Part shown: piece after piece, positions 16,228 to 24,622 of the stretch
Layout: each line of letters opens with the position of its first letter
Position numbering within the stretch: the first letter of the stretch is position 1
Source: Bradyrhizobium sp. BR 10289
GTDB lineage: Bacteria > Pseudomonadota > Alphaproteobacteria > Rhizobiales > Xanthobacteraceae
Direction of reading: 5' to 3'
Length of the DNA: 64,000 nt
Assembly: GCF_019455385.1 (NCBI RefSeq)
Contig: NZ_JACOFR010000018.1
Span: forward strand, 1-64,000
Translations under genes and position numbers: made by a program
The notes under the pieces: model-generated
What the model saw: only the letters and a program-made list of their open reading frames with translations
Told to the model about the DNA's origin: nothing
Databases searched by the model: none

Positions 16228-17010
16228 ATGGCCAAGCGCTCATTCCTGATCCCCGGCGTCGACAAGCGACTGCTGATCAAGGACTCCCTCAAGACGATGC
16301 CTGACGTCACCCGCCGACGCTTCATCGCGGGCGGCGCCAGTCTCGGCGCGCTGACGCTGCTCACCGGCTGCGACGTGGTCGACTCCTCGTCCGCCGACGC
16401 GCTGCTCGCAAAGGTCTCGAAATTCAACGACGCGGTGCAGTCGTTCATTTTCAATCCCGACGCGCTGGCGCCGACCTTCCCGGAGAGCGCGATTACGAAG
16501 CCGTTCCCGTTCAACGCGTATTATGATCTCGACGATGCGCCGGAGGTCGACGGCAAAGACTGGAAACTCGAAGTGCGCGGTCTCGTCGACAACAAGAAAT
16601 CCTGGACGCTGGACGAGCTCTACAAGCTGCCGCAATTCACGCAAATCACCCGCCACATCTGCGTCGAGGGCTGGAGCGCGATCGGCAGCTGGACCGGCAC
16701 GCCCTTGCGCGATTTCCTCAAGTTTGTTGGCGCCGACACGCGTGCGAAATATGTCTGGTTCCAGTGCGCCGACAAGGACGGCTACAACTCGCCTCTGGAC
16801 ATGCGCACCGCGCTGCATCCGCAGACGCAGATGACGTTCAAATACGCGGGCGAGATCCTGCCCCGGGCCTACGGCTTCCCGATGAAGATCCGCGTGCCGA
16901 CAAAGCTCGGCTTCAAGAACCCGAAATACGTGGTCTCGATGGAAGTCACCAACGACTATAAGGGCGGCTATTGGGAAGATCAGGGCTACAATTCGTTCAG
17001 CGGAAGCTGA
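16228..17010 (+). CDS. Tat-exported sulfite-oxidase-family molybdoenzyme, lipoprotein-like
   Basis: A 260-residue molybdopterin oxidoreductase of the sulfite oxidase/YedY superfamily. A twin-arginine motif TRRRFIA lies at 28-34, followed by a hydrophobic stretch and a lipobox LLTGC with Cys48, so it is probably Tat-exported and lipid-anchored on the periplasmic face. Cys145 in RHICVEGWSAIGSW is the expected molybdenum ligand. The start at 16228 is set by AGGAGA seven bases upstream, which leaves a longer n-region than usual before the RR motif; an in-frame ATG at 16297 is an alternative. It is encoded immediately after its cytochrome b. The substrate is unknown: sulfite, protein methionine sulfoxide and others are all possible. 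Confidence 0.9.
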   Translation: MAKRSFLIPGVDKRLLIKDSLKTMPDVTRRRFIAGGASLGALTLLTGCDVVDSSSADALLAKVSKFNDAVQSFIFNPDALAPTFPESAITKPFPFNAYYDLDDAPEVDGKDWKLEVRGLVDNKKSWTLDELYKLPQFTQITRHICVEGWSAIGSWTGTPLRDFLKFVGADTRAKYVWFQCADKDGYNSPLDMRTALHPQTQMTFKYAGEILPRAYGFPMKIRVPTKLGFKNPKYVVSMEVTNDYKGGYWEDQGYNSFSGS

Positions 17011-17127
17011 TGGCTTTACAGTCGGCGCGGCATGACTGACCCAGCCGGGGCGAAGCATGAAAAGACGGTGGGCACGGCGGTTTGCGGCTTTGCCTGCCCT
17101 GCGGGAGCTTGCTAAGACGCAAGTCCC

Positions 17128-17943
17128 ATGCGTCTTTCCCTGACAACCTGGAACATCAACTCGGTGCGGCTGCGCATCGACCTGGTCGCGAAATTCCTCA
17201 AGAGCGCGCGGCCGGACGTGCTGTGTCTGCAGGAGACCAAATGCATCGACGATGCCTTTCCGCTGAAGCGCTTCAAGCGGCTCGGCTATGAGCACGTCGC
17301 GCTGAACGGACAGAAGGGCTATCACGGCGTCGCCATCGTCTCGAAGATTCCATTCGACTCCACCGACATCCGCACGTTCTGCGACAAGGTGGATTCGCGT
17401 CATATCTCGGTCTCGTTCGGCGAAAAGGCCAACATCGCAAAGCCGCTGGTGCTGCATAATTTCTACGTGCCCGCCGGCGGCGACATTCCCGATCCCGCGC
17501 TGAACGAGAAATTCGACCACAAGCTTCGCTTTCTCGACGAGATGAAGGCCTGCGAGCCGCTGCATCCGCGCGGGGATGACAGGCACATCCTGGTCGGCGA
17601 TCTCAACGTCGCGCCGCACGAGAACGACGTGTGGTCGCACAAGCAGCTGCTGAAGGTGGTCTCGCACACGCCTGTTGAGACCGAGAAGCTGAAAGCGGCG
17701 CTTGAAGCCGGTGAATGGGTCGACGTCGCCCGCGACCGCATCCCGCTTTCGGAGAAGGTCTATACGTGGTGGAGTTACCGCTCGGCCGACTGGACTGTCG
17801 GCGATCGCGGCCGCCGGCTCGACCACATCTGGGTCTCGCGCGCGCTCAAGGATGCCGTCAGCGATTTCAGGATTCTGCGCGATGCGCGGAGCTGGGAGCG
17901 GCCGTCGGACCACGTGCCTGTGACGGTGACGCTGGACGTTTGA
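17128..17943 (+). CDS. xthA: exodeoxyribonuclease III
   Basis: A 271-residue exonuclease/AP endonuclease of base-excision repair (EEP fold). Catalytic motifs are visible: the metal-binding Glu in LQETKCIDD, Asp and Asn in VGDLNVAPHENDVW, and the general base His in the C-terminal RPSDHVPVTV. The WWSYR and RRLDHIWVS motifs are typical of the XthA branch. The ATG at 17128 immediately opens the family N-terminus RLSLTTWNINSVR. A palindromic repeat lies just downstream and separates it from the convergent cNMP-binding gene. Confidence 0.95.
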   Translation: MRLSLTTWNINSVRLRIDLVAKFLKSARPDVLCLQETKCIDDAFPLKRFKRLGYEHVALNGQKGYHGVAIVSKIPFDSTDIRTFCDKVDSRHISVSFGEKANIAKPLVLHNFYVPAGGDIPDPALNEKFDHKLRFLDEMKACEPLHPRGDDRHILVGDLNVAPHENDVWSHKQLLKVVSHTPVETEKLKAALEAGEWVDVARDRIPLSEKVYTWWSYRSADWTVGDRGRRLDHIWVSRALKDAVSDFRILRDARSWERPSDHVPVTVTLDV

Positions 17944-17948
17944 GGTCC

Positions 17949-18035
17949 CGTAGCCCGGATGGAGCGAAGCGAAATCCGGGGCGGTCTTTCCGTGCGCACG
18001 AATCCCGGATTACGCTGCGCTCCATCCGGGCTACG
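17949..18035. repeat. palindromic repeat, GTAGCCCGGATGGAGCG family
   Basis: The left arm CGTAGCCCGGATGGAGCG and right arm CGCTCCATCCGGGCTACG are exact inverse copies. The interior AATCCGGG/CCCGGATT also pairs. It lies between the convergent xthA and cNMP-binding genes, where it could terminate both. A half-copy lies at 2761-2777. Confidence 0.9.
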
Positions 18036-18043
18036 GCAGCCGT

Positions 18044-18487
18044 TCAAGACGTCAGCTTCGCACCGGCCATCAAGATATCGCTGGCGATCTGGCTCGACCG
18101 CACCGCGAATTCGTCGCGCAGCCGTATCGCAGCCGCAGGATCGCTCTCGAGCACGCGCTGGAACAGGCTGCGCGCGATGCGAATGACGGAGGCATGTTCA
18201 AGCGCGATCGCGCTGGACGGCCGCTTCATCGGCACGACCAGCGCGAGTTCGCCGATCAGTGCGCCGGGACCTGCGATCATTTCAGCGCCGGCGCCATCAT
18301 CGACCCGGAAGGCGCCGCGCTGAACCACGTAGCCGGCATCGGCGTCATCACCGAGATTGAACAGAACATCGCCGCGGACGAAGTTACGCTGCTCGGAGCC
18401 GATCGCCAGCATGCGCAACGAGGCGTCTCCCAACAGGCGCAGTGTCGGGACACGCTCAAGAAGCGCTACGTCGTCGTCGATTGACAT
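18044..18487 (-). CDS. cyclic-nucleotide-binding domain protein without DNA-binding domain
   Basis: A 147-residue protein consisting essentially of one cNMP-binding (CAP-like) domain: LRMLAIGSEQRNFVRGDVLFNLGDDADAGYVV is the barrel start, and GPGALIGELALVVPMKRPSSAIAL the phosphate-binding cassette (with Glu and Arg in GELAL and KRPSSA). A C-terminal helix follows with no helix-turn-helix, so it is not a transcription factor of the CRP type. Such stand-alone domains may sense cAMP/cGMP or bind a partner. It lies 59 bases downstream of the OmpR-type regulator on the same strand and may be co-transcribed. Confidence 0.85.
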   Translation of the reverse strand: MSIDDDVALLERVPTLRLLGDASLRMLAIGSEQRNFVRGDVLFNLGDDADAGYVVQRGAFRVDDGAGAEMIAGPGALIGELALVVPMKRPSSAIALEHASVIRIARSLFQRVLESDPAAAIRLRDEFAVRSSQIASDILMAGAKLTS

Positions 18488-18546
18488 TCAGGTCCGAGGC
18501 TCGAGGGGCACGCGATCTAAAACGATTCGCGCGCTCTCGAAGCGTA

Positions 18547-19233
18547 TCACGGCACCAGCTTGTAGCCACCGGCTTCCGTTACCAGGATTTCCGGGTTGGC
18601 AGCGTCCTTCTCGATCTTCTGGCGGAGGCGGTAGATGTGGGTTTCCAGCGTGTGGGTGGTGACGCCGGAATTATAGCCCCAGACCTCCTGGAGCAGGGTC
18701 TCGCGCGACACGGGCATCTGGCCGGCCCGGTAGAGGAAGCGGAGGATCGCCGTTTCCTTCTCGGTGAGGCGGACCTTGCGCGCGTTGGCCGCGGTCAGCA
18801 TCTTCGAGCCCGGACGGAAGGAATAGGGGCCGACCGAGAACACCGCGTCCTCGCTGGCCTCGTGCTGACGGAGCTGGGCGCGGATGCGGGCCAGCAACAC
18901 GGCGAAGCGGAAGGGCTTTGCGACGTAATCGTTGGCGCCGGATTCCAGCCCCAAAATCGTGTCGGAATCGGTGTCGTGCCCAGTCAGCATGATGATCGGG
19001 GCCTTGAAGCCACCCTTGCGCAAGGAGCGGACCACCTCGCGGCCGTCGGTGTCGGGCAGGCCGACATCCATCAGGACGAGATCAGGGGAATTGGCCTTCG
19101 CGGCGCTGGCGCCCTTGGCGCCGGTATCGACGGCAGAGGCCTCGAATTCTTCGTGCAGCGATAATTGCTCCACCAACGTATCGCGCAGATCGGTATCGTC
19201 ATCCACGATGAGGATCTTGCGGGCATTGGCCAT
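18547..19233 (-). CDS. OmpR/PhoB-type response regulator (CenR-like)
   Basis: A 228-residue two-domain regulator. The receiver (1-120) has the acidic pocket DDD at 11-13, phosphoacceptor Asp56 in VLMDVGLPD, Thr in MLTGHDTD and Lys in VAKPFRF. The C-terminal winged helix (about 130-225) ends with TTHTLETHIYRLRQKIEKD and TEAGGYKLVP. The sequence resembles the conserved alphaproteobacterial regulator CenR, essential for envelope control in Caulobacter and Brucella, but I cannot confirm orthology. No histidine kinase is adjacent, consistent with an orphan regulator. The start follows AAAGGATG. Confidence 0.9.
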   Translation of the reverse strand: MANARKILIVDDDTDLRDTLVEQLSLHEEFEASAVDTGAKGASAAKANSPDLVLMDVGLPDTDGREVVRSLRKGGFKAPIIMLTGHDTDSDTILGLESGANDYVAKPFRFAVLLARIRAQLRQHEASEDAVFSVGPYSFRPGSKMLTAANARKVRLTEKETAILRFLYRAGQMPVSRETLLQEVWGYNSGVTTHTLETHIYRLRQKIEKDAANPEILVTEAGGYKLVP

Positions 19234-19437
19234 AGGGGGTCATCCTTTTGGAGTCCGACGGGGCGCGCATGCATGCCGCGCCCTGCCGCGAGGGGAAGTT
19301 TAGGGGTCGCTGTTATTATTCTTGTTCGTCTTGAAGTAGTGGGCTGTTACCGATTCACAAGCCAGAACCACTCTAACTCAAAACAGCAGGGCGTTTCGAT
19401 GAATGTCCTGTAATCAATTCGACATCACACGCTCCTG

Positions 19438-20007
19438 ATGAAAAACAAAGCTGTGTCAGATAGTTGTAGCAGGAATCGAAGCGTCGGGCCACTGTCCATC
19501 GTCCGCGTTAAGCCTGCCGCCGGAAATCCGCGCCGGGGCTGGCTGACGGCGGGAGCGCTGACCATTCCGGTGGCGCTGGGACGTGGCGGGATTTTGGCGA
19601 ACAAGCGCGAGGGCGATGGCGGCACCCCCAGGGGCAGCTTCCGTCTCCGGCAATTATGGTGGCGGGGCGACCGGCACAGCCGGCCGCAGACCTTTCTCCC
19701 GGCGCGGGCCATTACCAGCACCGATGCCTGGTGCGAGGATCCCGGCGATCGCCACTACAATCAATGGATTCGGCGCGAAGAGGGCGAGGGCGGTGACCGG
19801 CTGAAGCGCGCCGACCATCTCTATGACTTCATCATCGAAATCGACCACAACACCCGCCCGCGCATCGCCGGCCGGGGCAGCGCAGTGTTCCTGCACCTCG
19901 CCCGCGACAATTTCGGCCCAACCGCAGGCTGCGTCTCCATGACCAAGGCGGCGATGCTACAATTGCTCCGACGGATCGGGCCAAGGACAAGAATCATCAT
20001 CGGGTAA
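19438..20007 (+). CDS. L,D-transpeptidase (YkuD family) protein
   Basis: A 189-residue member of the YkuD L,D-transpeptidase family, subgroup COG3786, which crosslinks or edits peptidoglycan. The catalytic block is at the C-terminus: SAVFLHLARDNFGPTAGCVSM, with the conserved His and the nucleophilic Cys in GCVSM. GTPRGSFRLRQLWW and ITSTDAWCEDP are other family motifs. No clear signal peptide is present from the ATG chosen at 19438, which is unusual for a periplasmic enzyme though common in this subgroup. The next gene starts seven bases after its stop, so the two are probably co-transcribed. Confidence 0.87.
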   Translation: MKNKAVSDSCSRNRSVGPLSIVRVKPAAGNPRRGWLTAGALTIPVALGRGGILANKREGDGGTPRGSFRLRQLWWRGDRHSRPQTFLPARAITSTDAWCEDPGDRHYNQWIRREEGEGGDRLKRADHLYDFIIEIDHNTRPRIAGRGSAVFLHLARDNFGPTAGCVSMTKAAMLQLLRRIGPRTRIIIG

Positions 20008-20014
20008 GGACACT

Positions 20015-20800
20015 ATGCTCGGCAAGGATCAGATCGCCGCCGCATCGCGCGGGCTCGTCCGGCATTGGCGTGACGGCACCAAGCTCGACGCGCTGGAGAA
20101 AGATCTGCGCCCGCAGAGCCGCGCCGATGGCTACGCCATCCAGGCCGCGCTCGAAACGGAATCGCTCGGACAAGTGTTCGGATGGAAGATCGCGGCAACC
20201 AGCGAGGCCGGGCAGAAGCACATCAATGTTGGCGGTCCGCTGGCCGGACGCATCATGAGCAGCACTGTGATCGCCGATGGCGGCACCGCGCCGATGACGG
20301 GCAACGAGATGCGCGTCGGCGAGCCTGAATTCGCCTTCCGCATGGGACGCGACCTGCCGCCACGCGCAACGCCGTACACTGTCGACGAGGTGCTCGCCGC
20401 GGTCGAGAGCCTGCACCCCGCGATCGAGATTCCGGATTCGCGCTTTGTCGATTTCGCCAGCGCCGGTGAAGCGCAGCTGATCGCCGACAACGCCTGCGCG
20501 CATCTGTTCGTCCTGGGCGCGGCAACGTCAGCGAACTGGCGTGCGATGGATCTGGTCGAGGAGCGGCCGAAGATCACGCTGCGCGGCCAAGACTATCTCG
20601 GCCACGGCAAGAACGTGCTCGGCGATCCCCGTGTTGCGCTGGCCTGGCTTGCCAACGAGCTCTCCGGGCTCGGCATCACCTTGCGCGCAGGGCAGGTGGT
20701 GACCACAGGCACCTGCCATCCGCCGCTGCCGATCCAGGCCGGCGATCAGTTCGCGGTGGATTTTGGCGTGCTGGGGACTGTGTCGGTGAGGTTCGCGTAA
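20015..20800 (+). CDS. 2-keto-4-pentenoate hydratase-like protein (FAH superfamily)
   Basis: A 261-residue enzyme of the MhpD/2-keto-4-pentenoate hydratase family, which hydrates or decarboxylates products of aromatic meta-cleavage using a divalent metal. Recognisable blocks are VFGWKIAATSEAGQ, the metal-binding EPEFAFRMGRDLP (Glu-X-Glu type), HPAIEIPDSRF and DNACAHLFVLG. No other meta-cleavage genes are near, so it may serve another keto-acid. It lies seven bases downstream of the L,D-transpeptidase gene, an arrangement that appears coincidental rather than pathway-related. Confidence 0.87.
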   Translation: MLGKDQIAAASRGLVRHWRDGTKLDALEKDLRPQSRADGYAIQAALETESLGQVFGWKIAATSEAGQKHINVGGPLAGRIMSSTVIADGGTAPMTGNEMRVGEPEFAFRMGRDLPPRATPYTVDEVLAAVESLHPAIEIPDSRFVDFASAGEAQLIADNACAHLFVLGAATSANWRAMDLVEERPKITLRGQDYLGHGKNVLGDPRVALAWLANELSGLGITLRAGQVVTTGTCHPPLPIQAGDQFAVDFGVLGTVSVRFA

Positions 20801-20872
20801 ACCGTTGCTACGCTCGTGCGCCGGACGCGAGGAGGGGCTCGAGCTATCGCCTCAGGCTTTCGCGAATGGCAA

Positions 20873-21562
20873 TCACCGATGTCCGAAGATCGCACTGCCA
20901 ACGCGCACATGCGTGGCACCCAGCATGATGGCGGTCGCAAAATCCGCGCTCATGCCCATCGAGAGATTCTTCAAGCCATTGCGCTCCGCGATCTTGGCGG
21001 TCAGCGCGAAATGCGCCGCCGGCGGCTCGTCCACCGGCGGAATGCACATCAGGCCCGAGATGGTCAGCCCGTAGGTGTCGCGGCAGCTCGCCAGGAAGGC
21101 GTCGGCCTCGCCGGGGGCGACGCCGGCCTTCTGCGGTTCCTCGCCGGTGTTGATCTGGACGAACAGCTGCGGGTGCTTTTTCTGGGATTCGATTTCCTTG
21201 GCTAACGCTTGGCAAATGCTCGGCCGATCGACCGAATGGATGGCGTCGAACAGCGCCACTGCCTCCTTGGCCTTGTTGGATTGCAGCGGCCCGATCAGAT
21301 GCAGCGCGATTCCGGGGTAAACGGAGGTTAACGCCGGCCACTTGCCCTTGGCCTCCTGCACACGATTTTCGCCAAATACGCGCTGTCCGGCATCAATTAT
21401 CGGCGTAATTGCATCCGCCGCGAACGTCTTCGACACCGCGATCAGCGTGACGGAGGCGCGATCGCGCCGCGCTTCCTTGCAGGCGCGCGCGATTTCGGCT
21501 TCGACCGCGGCGAGCGCGTTTGGTGAATGGCCGGTTACCGGCGCGGCGTTTTCTTCTGTCAT
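20873..21562 (-). CDS. YggS family PLP-binding homeostasis protein
   Basis: A 229-residue fold-type III PLP-binding protein (YggS/PROSC/PLPBP) that buffers pyridoxal phosphate and affects amino-acid and keto-acid pools. The PLP lysine is in VTLIAVSKTF near residue 46. Further family blocks are FGENRVQEAKGKWP, LHLIGPLQSNKAKEAV, FVQINTGEEPQKAGV, LMCIPP and LSMGMSADFATAI, followed by VRVGSAIFG at the C-terminus. The length and ATG start are normal. It is transcribed divergently from the membrane diguanylate cyclase. Confidence 0.93.
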   Translation of the reverse strand: MTEENAAPVTGHSPNALAAVEAEIARACKEARRDRASVTLIAVSKTFAADAITPIIDAGQRVFGENRVQEAKGKWPALTSVYPGIALHLIGPLQSNKAKEAVALFDAIHSVDRPSICQALAKEIESQKKHPQLFVQINTGEEPQKAGVAPGEADAFLASCRDTYGLTISGLMCIPPVDEPPAAHFALTAKIAERNGLKNLSMGMSADFATAIMLGATHVRVGSAIFGHR

Positions 21563-21671
21563 GACGTCGGATCGGACTGGATCGTGGCGGTGCTAGTTCT
21601 AATTTTACCGAGTTCAAGAAAGGGTTTTTGAACCCTTCGCTTTACCTTAGCCCGCGGGGTGGGTAGCGAAG

Positions 21672-23375
21672 ATGGCAAAACTCAGTTTCAACCGCAAACG
21701 AGCGAAACTCAAGCAGGTTCTCGGAATCCGGGCGCGCCTTGCGCTGCTCGCGGTGATTCTGGTGGCGCCCTTGATGCTCGAGCGCATCCGTTCGCTCGAG
21801 GACACGCGCACGCGACAGATCGCGCAAGCTGCGGCCGAGTTCAACACCGTGGCGAGGCACAGCGCCGACGCGCAGCGCGAAGTGATCTCGTCGGTCGAGA
21901 CCATCCTGAAATCGGAAGCCTTCATCCGCGCCTCCGCCGGCGGCATCAGCAAGAGCTGCGACGTGCTGCGCGCGAGCCTGCCGTCGAACCTGCCCTGGAT
22001 CCGCACGCTGCTGATCGCCGGCCAGGACGGCCGCATCCAGTGCGCCACCAACAACATGTATGTCGGCCTCGATCTCAGCGACCGGCCCTATTTCCAGCAG
22101 GCGCAGGAAACCGGCCGCTTCGTGCTGAGCGATTTCATCCTGTCGCGTCCGGTGCTGTCGCCGACCGTCATGGCGGTTTACCCGGTTTCTGCCTTCAGCG
22201 GCGTCGCCGATGCCGTCGTGCTCGCCACCGTCAATCTCGACTGGATGTCGAAGGTGATGAACAATCTCGGCGGCCGCGCCGGCATCACGGCCGTGCTGGT
22301 CGACAGCGCCGGCATCGTGCTGGCCGCTCCGGCCGACCAGTCCAGCGCGATCGGCCGGCCGCTCGACAACATGCCGCTGATGTCCGCGATCGCCGACAGG
22401 GCGCTGCGGTCGGACCAGGACGAGGGTTCGCTCTCGTTCCTCGCCGCCGACGGCTCACGTCGCGCGGTGAGCTATATCCGCATCGCCGGCACCAATGCCC
22501 GCCTGATCGCCAGCATCGACGAGGACAAGGTGTCCGCGGCGGTGAGCCGCGACATCCGCACCGCCTATCTCCAGCTCGCCTTCGTCGTGCTGTTCGTCCT
22601 GCTCGGCGCGCTGATCGCCGCCGAAAAGCTCGTGATCAAGCCGATCGAGATGCTGGCCGATATGGCCAAGCGCCTCGGCGAGGGCGATCTGTCGGCGCGT
22701 GCGGCGCGCAACCGCCTGCCGGCCGAGTTCGTGCCGCTGGCGCGCGCGTTCAACGCGATGGCCGCGCGGCTGAGCCAGCGCGAGCGCGAGCTGATCGCGA
22801 GCAATGACCGGCTGACTGTGATGGCCTCGATCGACATGCTGTCCGGCCTTGCCAACCGTCGCGGCTTCCAGAGCCGGCTCGATTTCGAATGGATGCGCGC
22901 GCAGCAATATGGCAGCGACCTTGCGCTGCTGATGATCGACGTCGACCATTTCAAGCTGTTCAACGACACCTATGGCCATCTCGAAGGCGATTCCTGCCTG
23001 ACCCGGCTCGGCGAATCGCTCTCCGGCATTGCCGCCGACACCATGGGCTTTGCGGCGCGCTATGGCGGCGAGGAATTCTGCCTGCTGCTGCCGAACACCG
23101 ATGTGAACCGCGCCGTCGAGATCGGCGAACAGGTGCGCGCGGCCGTGCTGCGGCTTTGCCTGCCGCACATCACCTCCGCCCACATGATCGTCACCGTCTC
23201 GATCGGCGTCGCCGCGACCAAGCCGAACGAGGCGTTGCGCCCCGGAGATCTGATCGAAGCCGCCGACGCCGCGCTCTACGCCGCAAAACATCGCGGCCGC
23301 AACAACGTCGTCGAACACGGCGTGCAGGCGATCGAGACCGGCGCTGCGGATATCATGATGGTGGCCAGCGCCTAG
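21672..23375 (+). CDS. membrane diguanylate cyclase (Cache-HAMP-GGDEF)
   Basis: A 567-residue cyclic-di-GMP synthase. TM1 lies at about 21-37 and a periplasmic Cache-like sensor at 40-300 (LDLSDRPYFQQAQETGRFVLSD is typical). TM2 lies at about 305-325, a HAMP linker follows (KPIEMLADMAKRLGEGDLS), and the GGDEF domain covers 385-550. The active site is GGEEF (465-469), which is functional; the metal-binding Asp is in MIDVDHFKLFNDTYGH. No inhibitory RxxD site is evident just upstream. It ends one base short of the next diguanylate cyclase gene, which converges on it. Confidence 0.93.
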   Translation: MAKLSFNRKRAKLKQVLGIRARLALLAVILVAPLMLERIRSLEDTRTRQIAQAAAEFNTVARHSADAQREVISSVETILKSEAFIRASAGGISKSCDVLRASLPSNLPWIRTLLIAGQDGRIQCATNNMYVGLDLSDRPYFQQAQETGRFVLSDFILSRPVLSPTVMAVYPVSAFSGVADAVVLATVNLDWMSKVMNNLGGRAGITAVLVDSAGIVLAAPADQSSAIGRPLDNMPLMSAIADRALRSDQDEGSLSFLAADGSRRAVSYIRIAGTNARLIASIDEDKVSAAVSRDIRTAYLQLAFVVLFVLLGALIAAEKLVIKPIEMLADMAKRLGEGDLSARAARNRLPAEFVPLARAFNAMAARLSQRERELIASNDRLTVMASIDMLSGLANRRGFQSRLDFEWMRAQQYGSDLALLMIDVDHFKLFNDTYGHLEGDSCLTRLGESLSGIAADTMGFAARYGGEEFCLLLPNTDVNRAVEIGEQVRAAVLRLCLPHITSAHMIVTVSIGVAATKPNEALRPGDLIEAADAALYAAKHRGRNNVVEHGVQAIETGAADIMMVASA

Positions 23376-23376
23376 C

Positions 23377-24426
23377 CTAGCCCGCAGCTCCCGCGCGCTC
23401 GAGCTCGACTTCCGTCACCACGCGATTGCGGCCGCCGCCCTTGGCGAGATAGAGCGCGCGGTCGCAGCGCTCGATCAGATCGGTGGCCGCCTCGCCCGCG
23501 CGGTACTGCGCCACACCGATTGACACGGTAATGCTGGGCAGGGTCTCGCCGGTCGAGCGGCGCGTGATCGTGCATTCGGCGATGGCGTACCTGATCCGCT
23601 CGGCAAGCTCGGCGCAGGTGGCGAGATCGGCGTCGGGCAGCACGGCGATCAGCTCCTCGCCGCCATAGCGGGCCGGCAGATCCTGCGTGCGAACTTTTTC
23701 GCGCAGCACCTTGGCCATCAGCCGCAGCACCTGGTCGCCGACGCCATGGCCGAAATTGTCGTTGAAGGTCTTGAAGTGGTCGATGTCGAGCAGGAGCACG
23801 CTGAGCGGCTCGCCCCACTCGGCCGTGGTCTGAGCCTTGCGCAGGAATTCGTCGAGCGCCCGCCGGTTGGCGAGGCCGGTCAGCGTATCGGTCCGGGCGC
23901 GCTCCTCGGACCGGGACAGCGAGTCGCGGATCACATCGAGTTCACGCGTTTTCTCGGCAAACCCTGCCTCGAGCCGCGTCGCCCTCGTGGCGGCACGGGC
24001 CAGCTCGTTCATGAGCTGGGCCACCAGCGCCTTGGGATCGACCCCCGCCTTGCCCTGATCGGCAACCTGGCTGATCACCTGCATCTGAGAACGATTGTCG
24101 GCAATCGCGGTCGTCAGAAACTCCTTCGCCGCACCCATGACGGCATGGAGCCGCTCGGAAGTGTCGGCGGCGACGGCGGCGCTCACCTGGGGCGCGATGT
24201 AGGTCTCGAACAGGTCCTGGTTGGTCCTGCTGTCGAACGGACGATTGTGATCGATCAGGAGATCGACGGCGTTGCGCAAATCGTCATGGTCGCCGGCGAA
24301 ATACTGGAACCAGATGGCAAAATTGCTCGGCGTCGACGGAATCCGCTGTTCGGCCATGCTTCGCATCGCCCGTCCGGCGATGGACGCGGCATAGTCGTAA
24401 TCGGGATCGTCGAAATCTGCGGGCAT
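23377..24426 (-). CDS. cytosolic GGDEF protein with GGEEL signature
   Basis: A 349-residue soluble protein. The N-terminal half (about 1-160) is helical with no recognised sensor; the stretch around 155-185 (ARAATRATRLEAGFAEK) looks like a coiled coil leading into the GGDEF domain (185-345). The core DTLTGLANRR and LLDIDHFKTFNDNFGH are intact, but the signature reads GGEEL (255-259) in place of GG(D/E)EF. The last position is the least critical, so cyclase activity is plausible though unproven. The domain layout resembles DgcB-type cyclases of alphaproteobacteria. It is convergent with the membrane cyclase. Confidence 0.88.
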   Translation of the reverse strand: MPADFDDPDYDYAASIAGRAMRSMAEQRIPSTPSNFAIWFQYFAGDHDDLRNAVDLLIDHNRPFDSRTNQDLFETYIAPQVSAAVAADTSERLHAVMGAAKEFLTTAIADNRSQMQVISQVADQGKAGVDPKALVAQLMNELARAATRATRLEAGFAEKTRELDVIRDSLSRSEERARTDTLTGLANRRALDEFLRKAQTTAEWGEPLSVLLLDIDHFKTFNDNFGHGVGDQVLRLMAKVLREKVRTQDLPARYGGEELIAVLPDADLATCAELAERIRYAIAECTITRRSTGETLPSITVSIGVAQYRAGEAATDLIERCDRALYLAKGGGRNRVVTEVELERAGAAG

Positions 24427-24622
24427 TGCCTGACGCGGGGTACACGATTGGCGGCCAACCTCGCACCGACCCCTTAATCCGATCCGAATACCCTCGTCCG
24501 TACTTTTGCGGAGCAGTCATGCGGGGTGCCTCGGGCAGCGGCAACCCATTGACCCCCCGAGGACTTCTATGGCCTAGTCCGGCCTCTTCACGCGGCCGAA
24601 ACCACGAAAACCCAACGATTCC

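Noticed and set aside
24529..24563. CCTCGGG/CCCGAGG hairpin in the leuS leader as an attenuator
   Set aside because: There is no T-run or leader peptide with Leu codons, and T-box or attenuation control of leuS is not usual in alphaproteobacteria.
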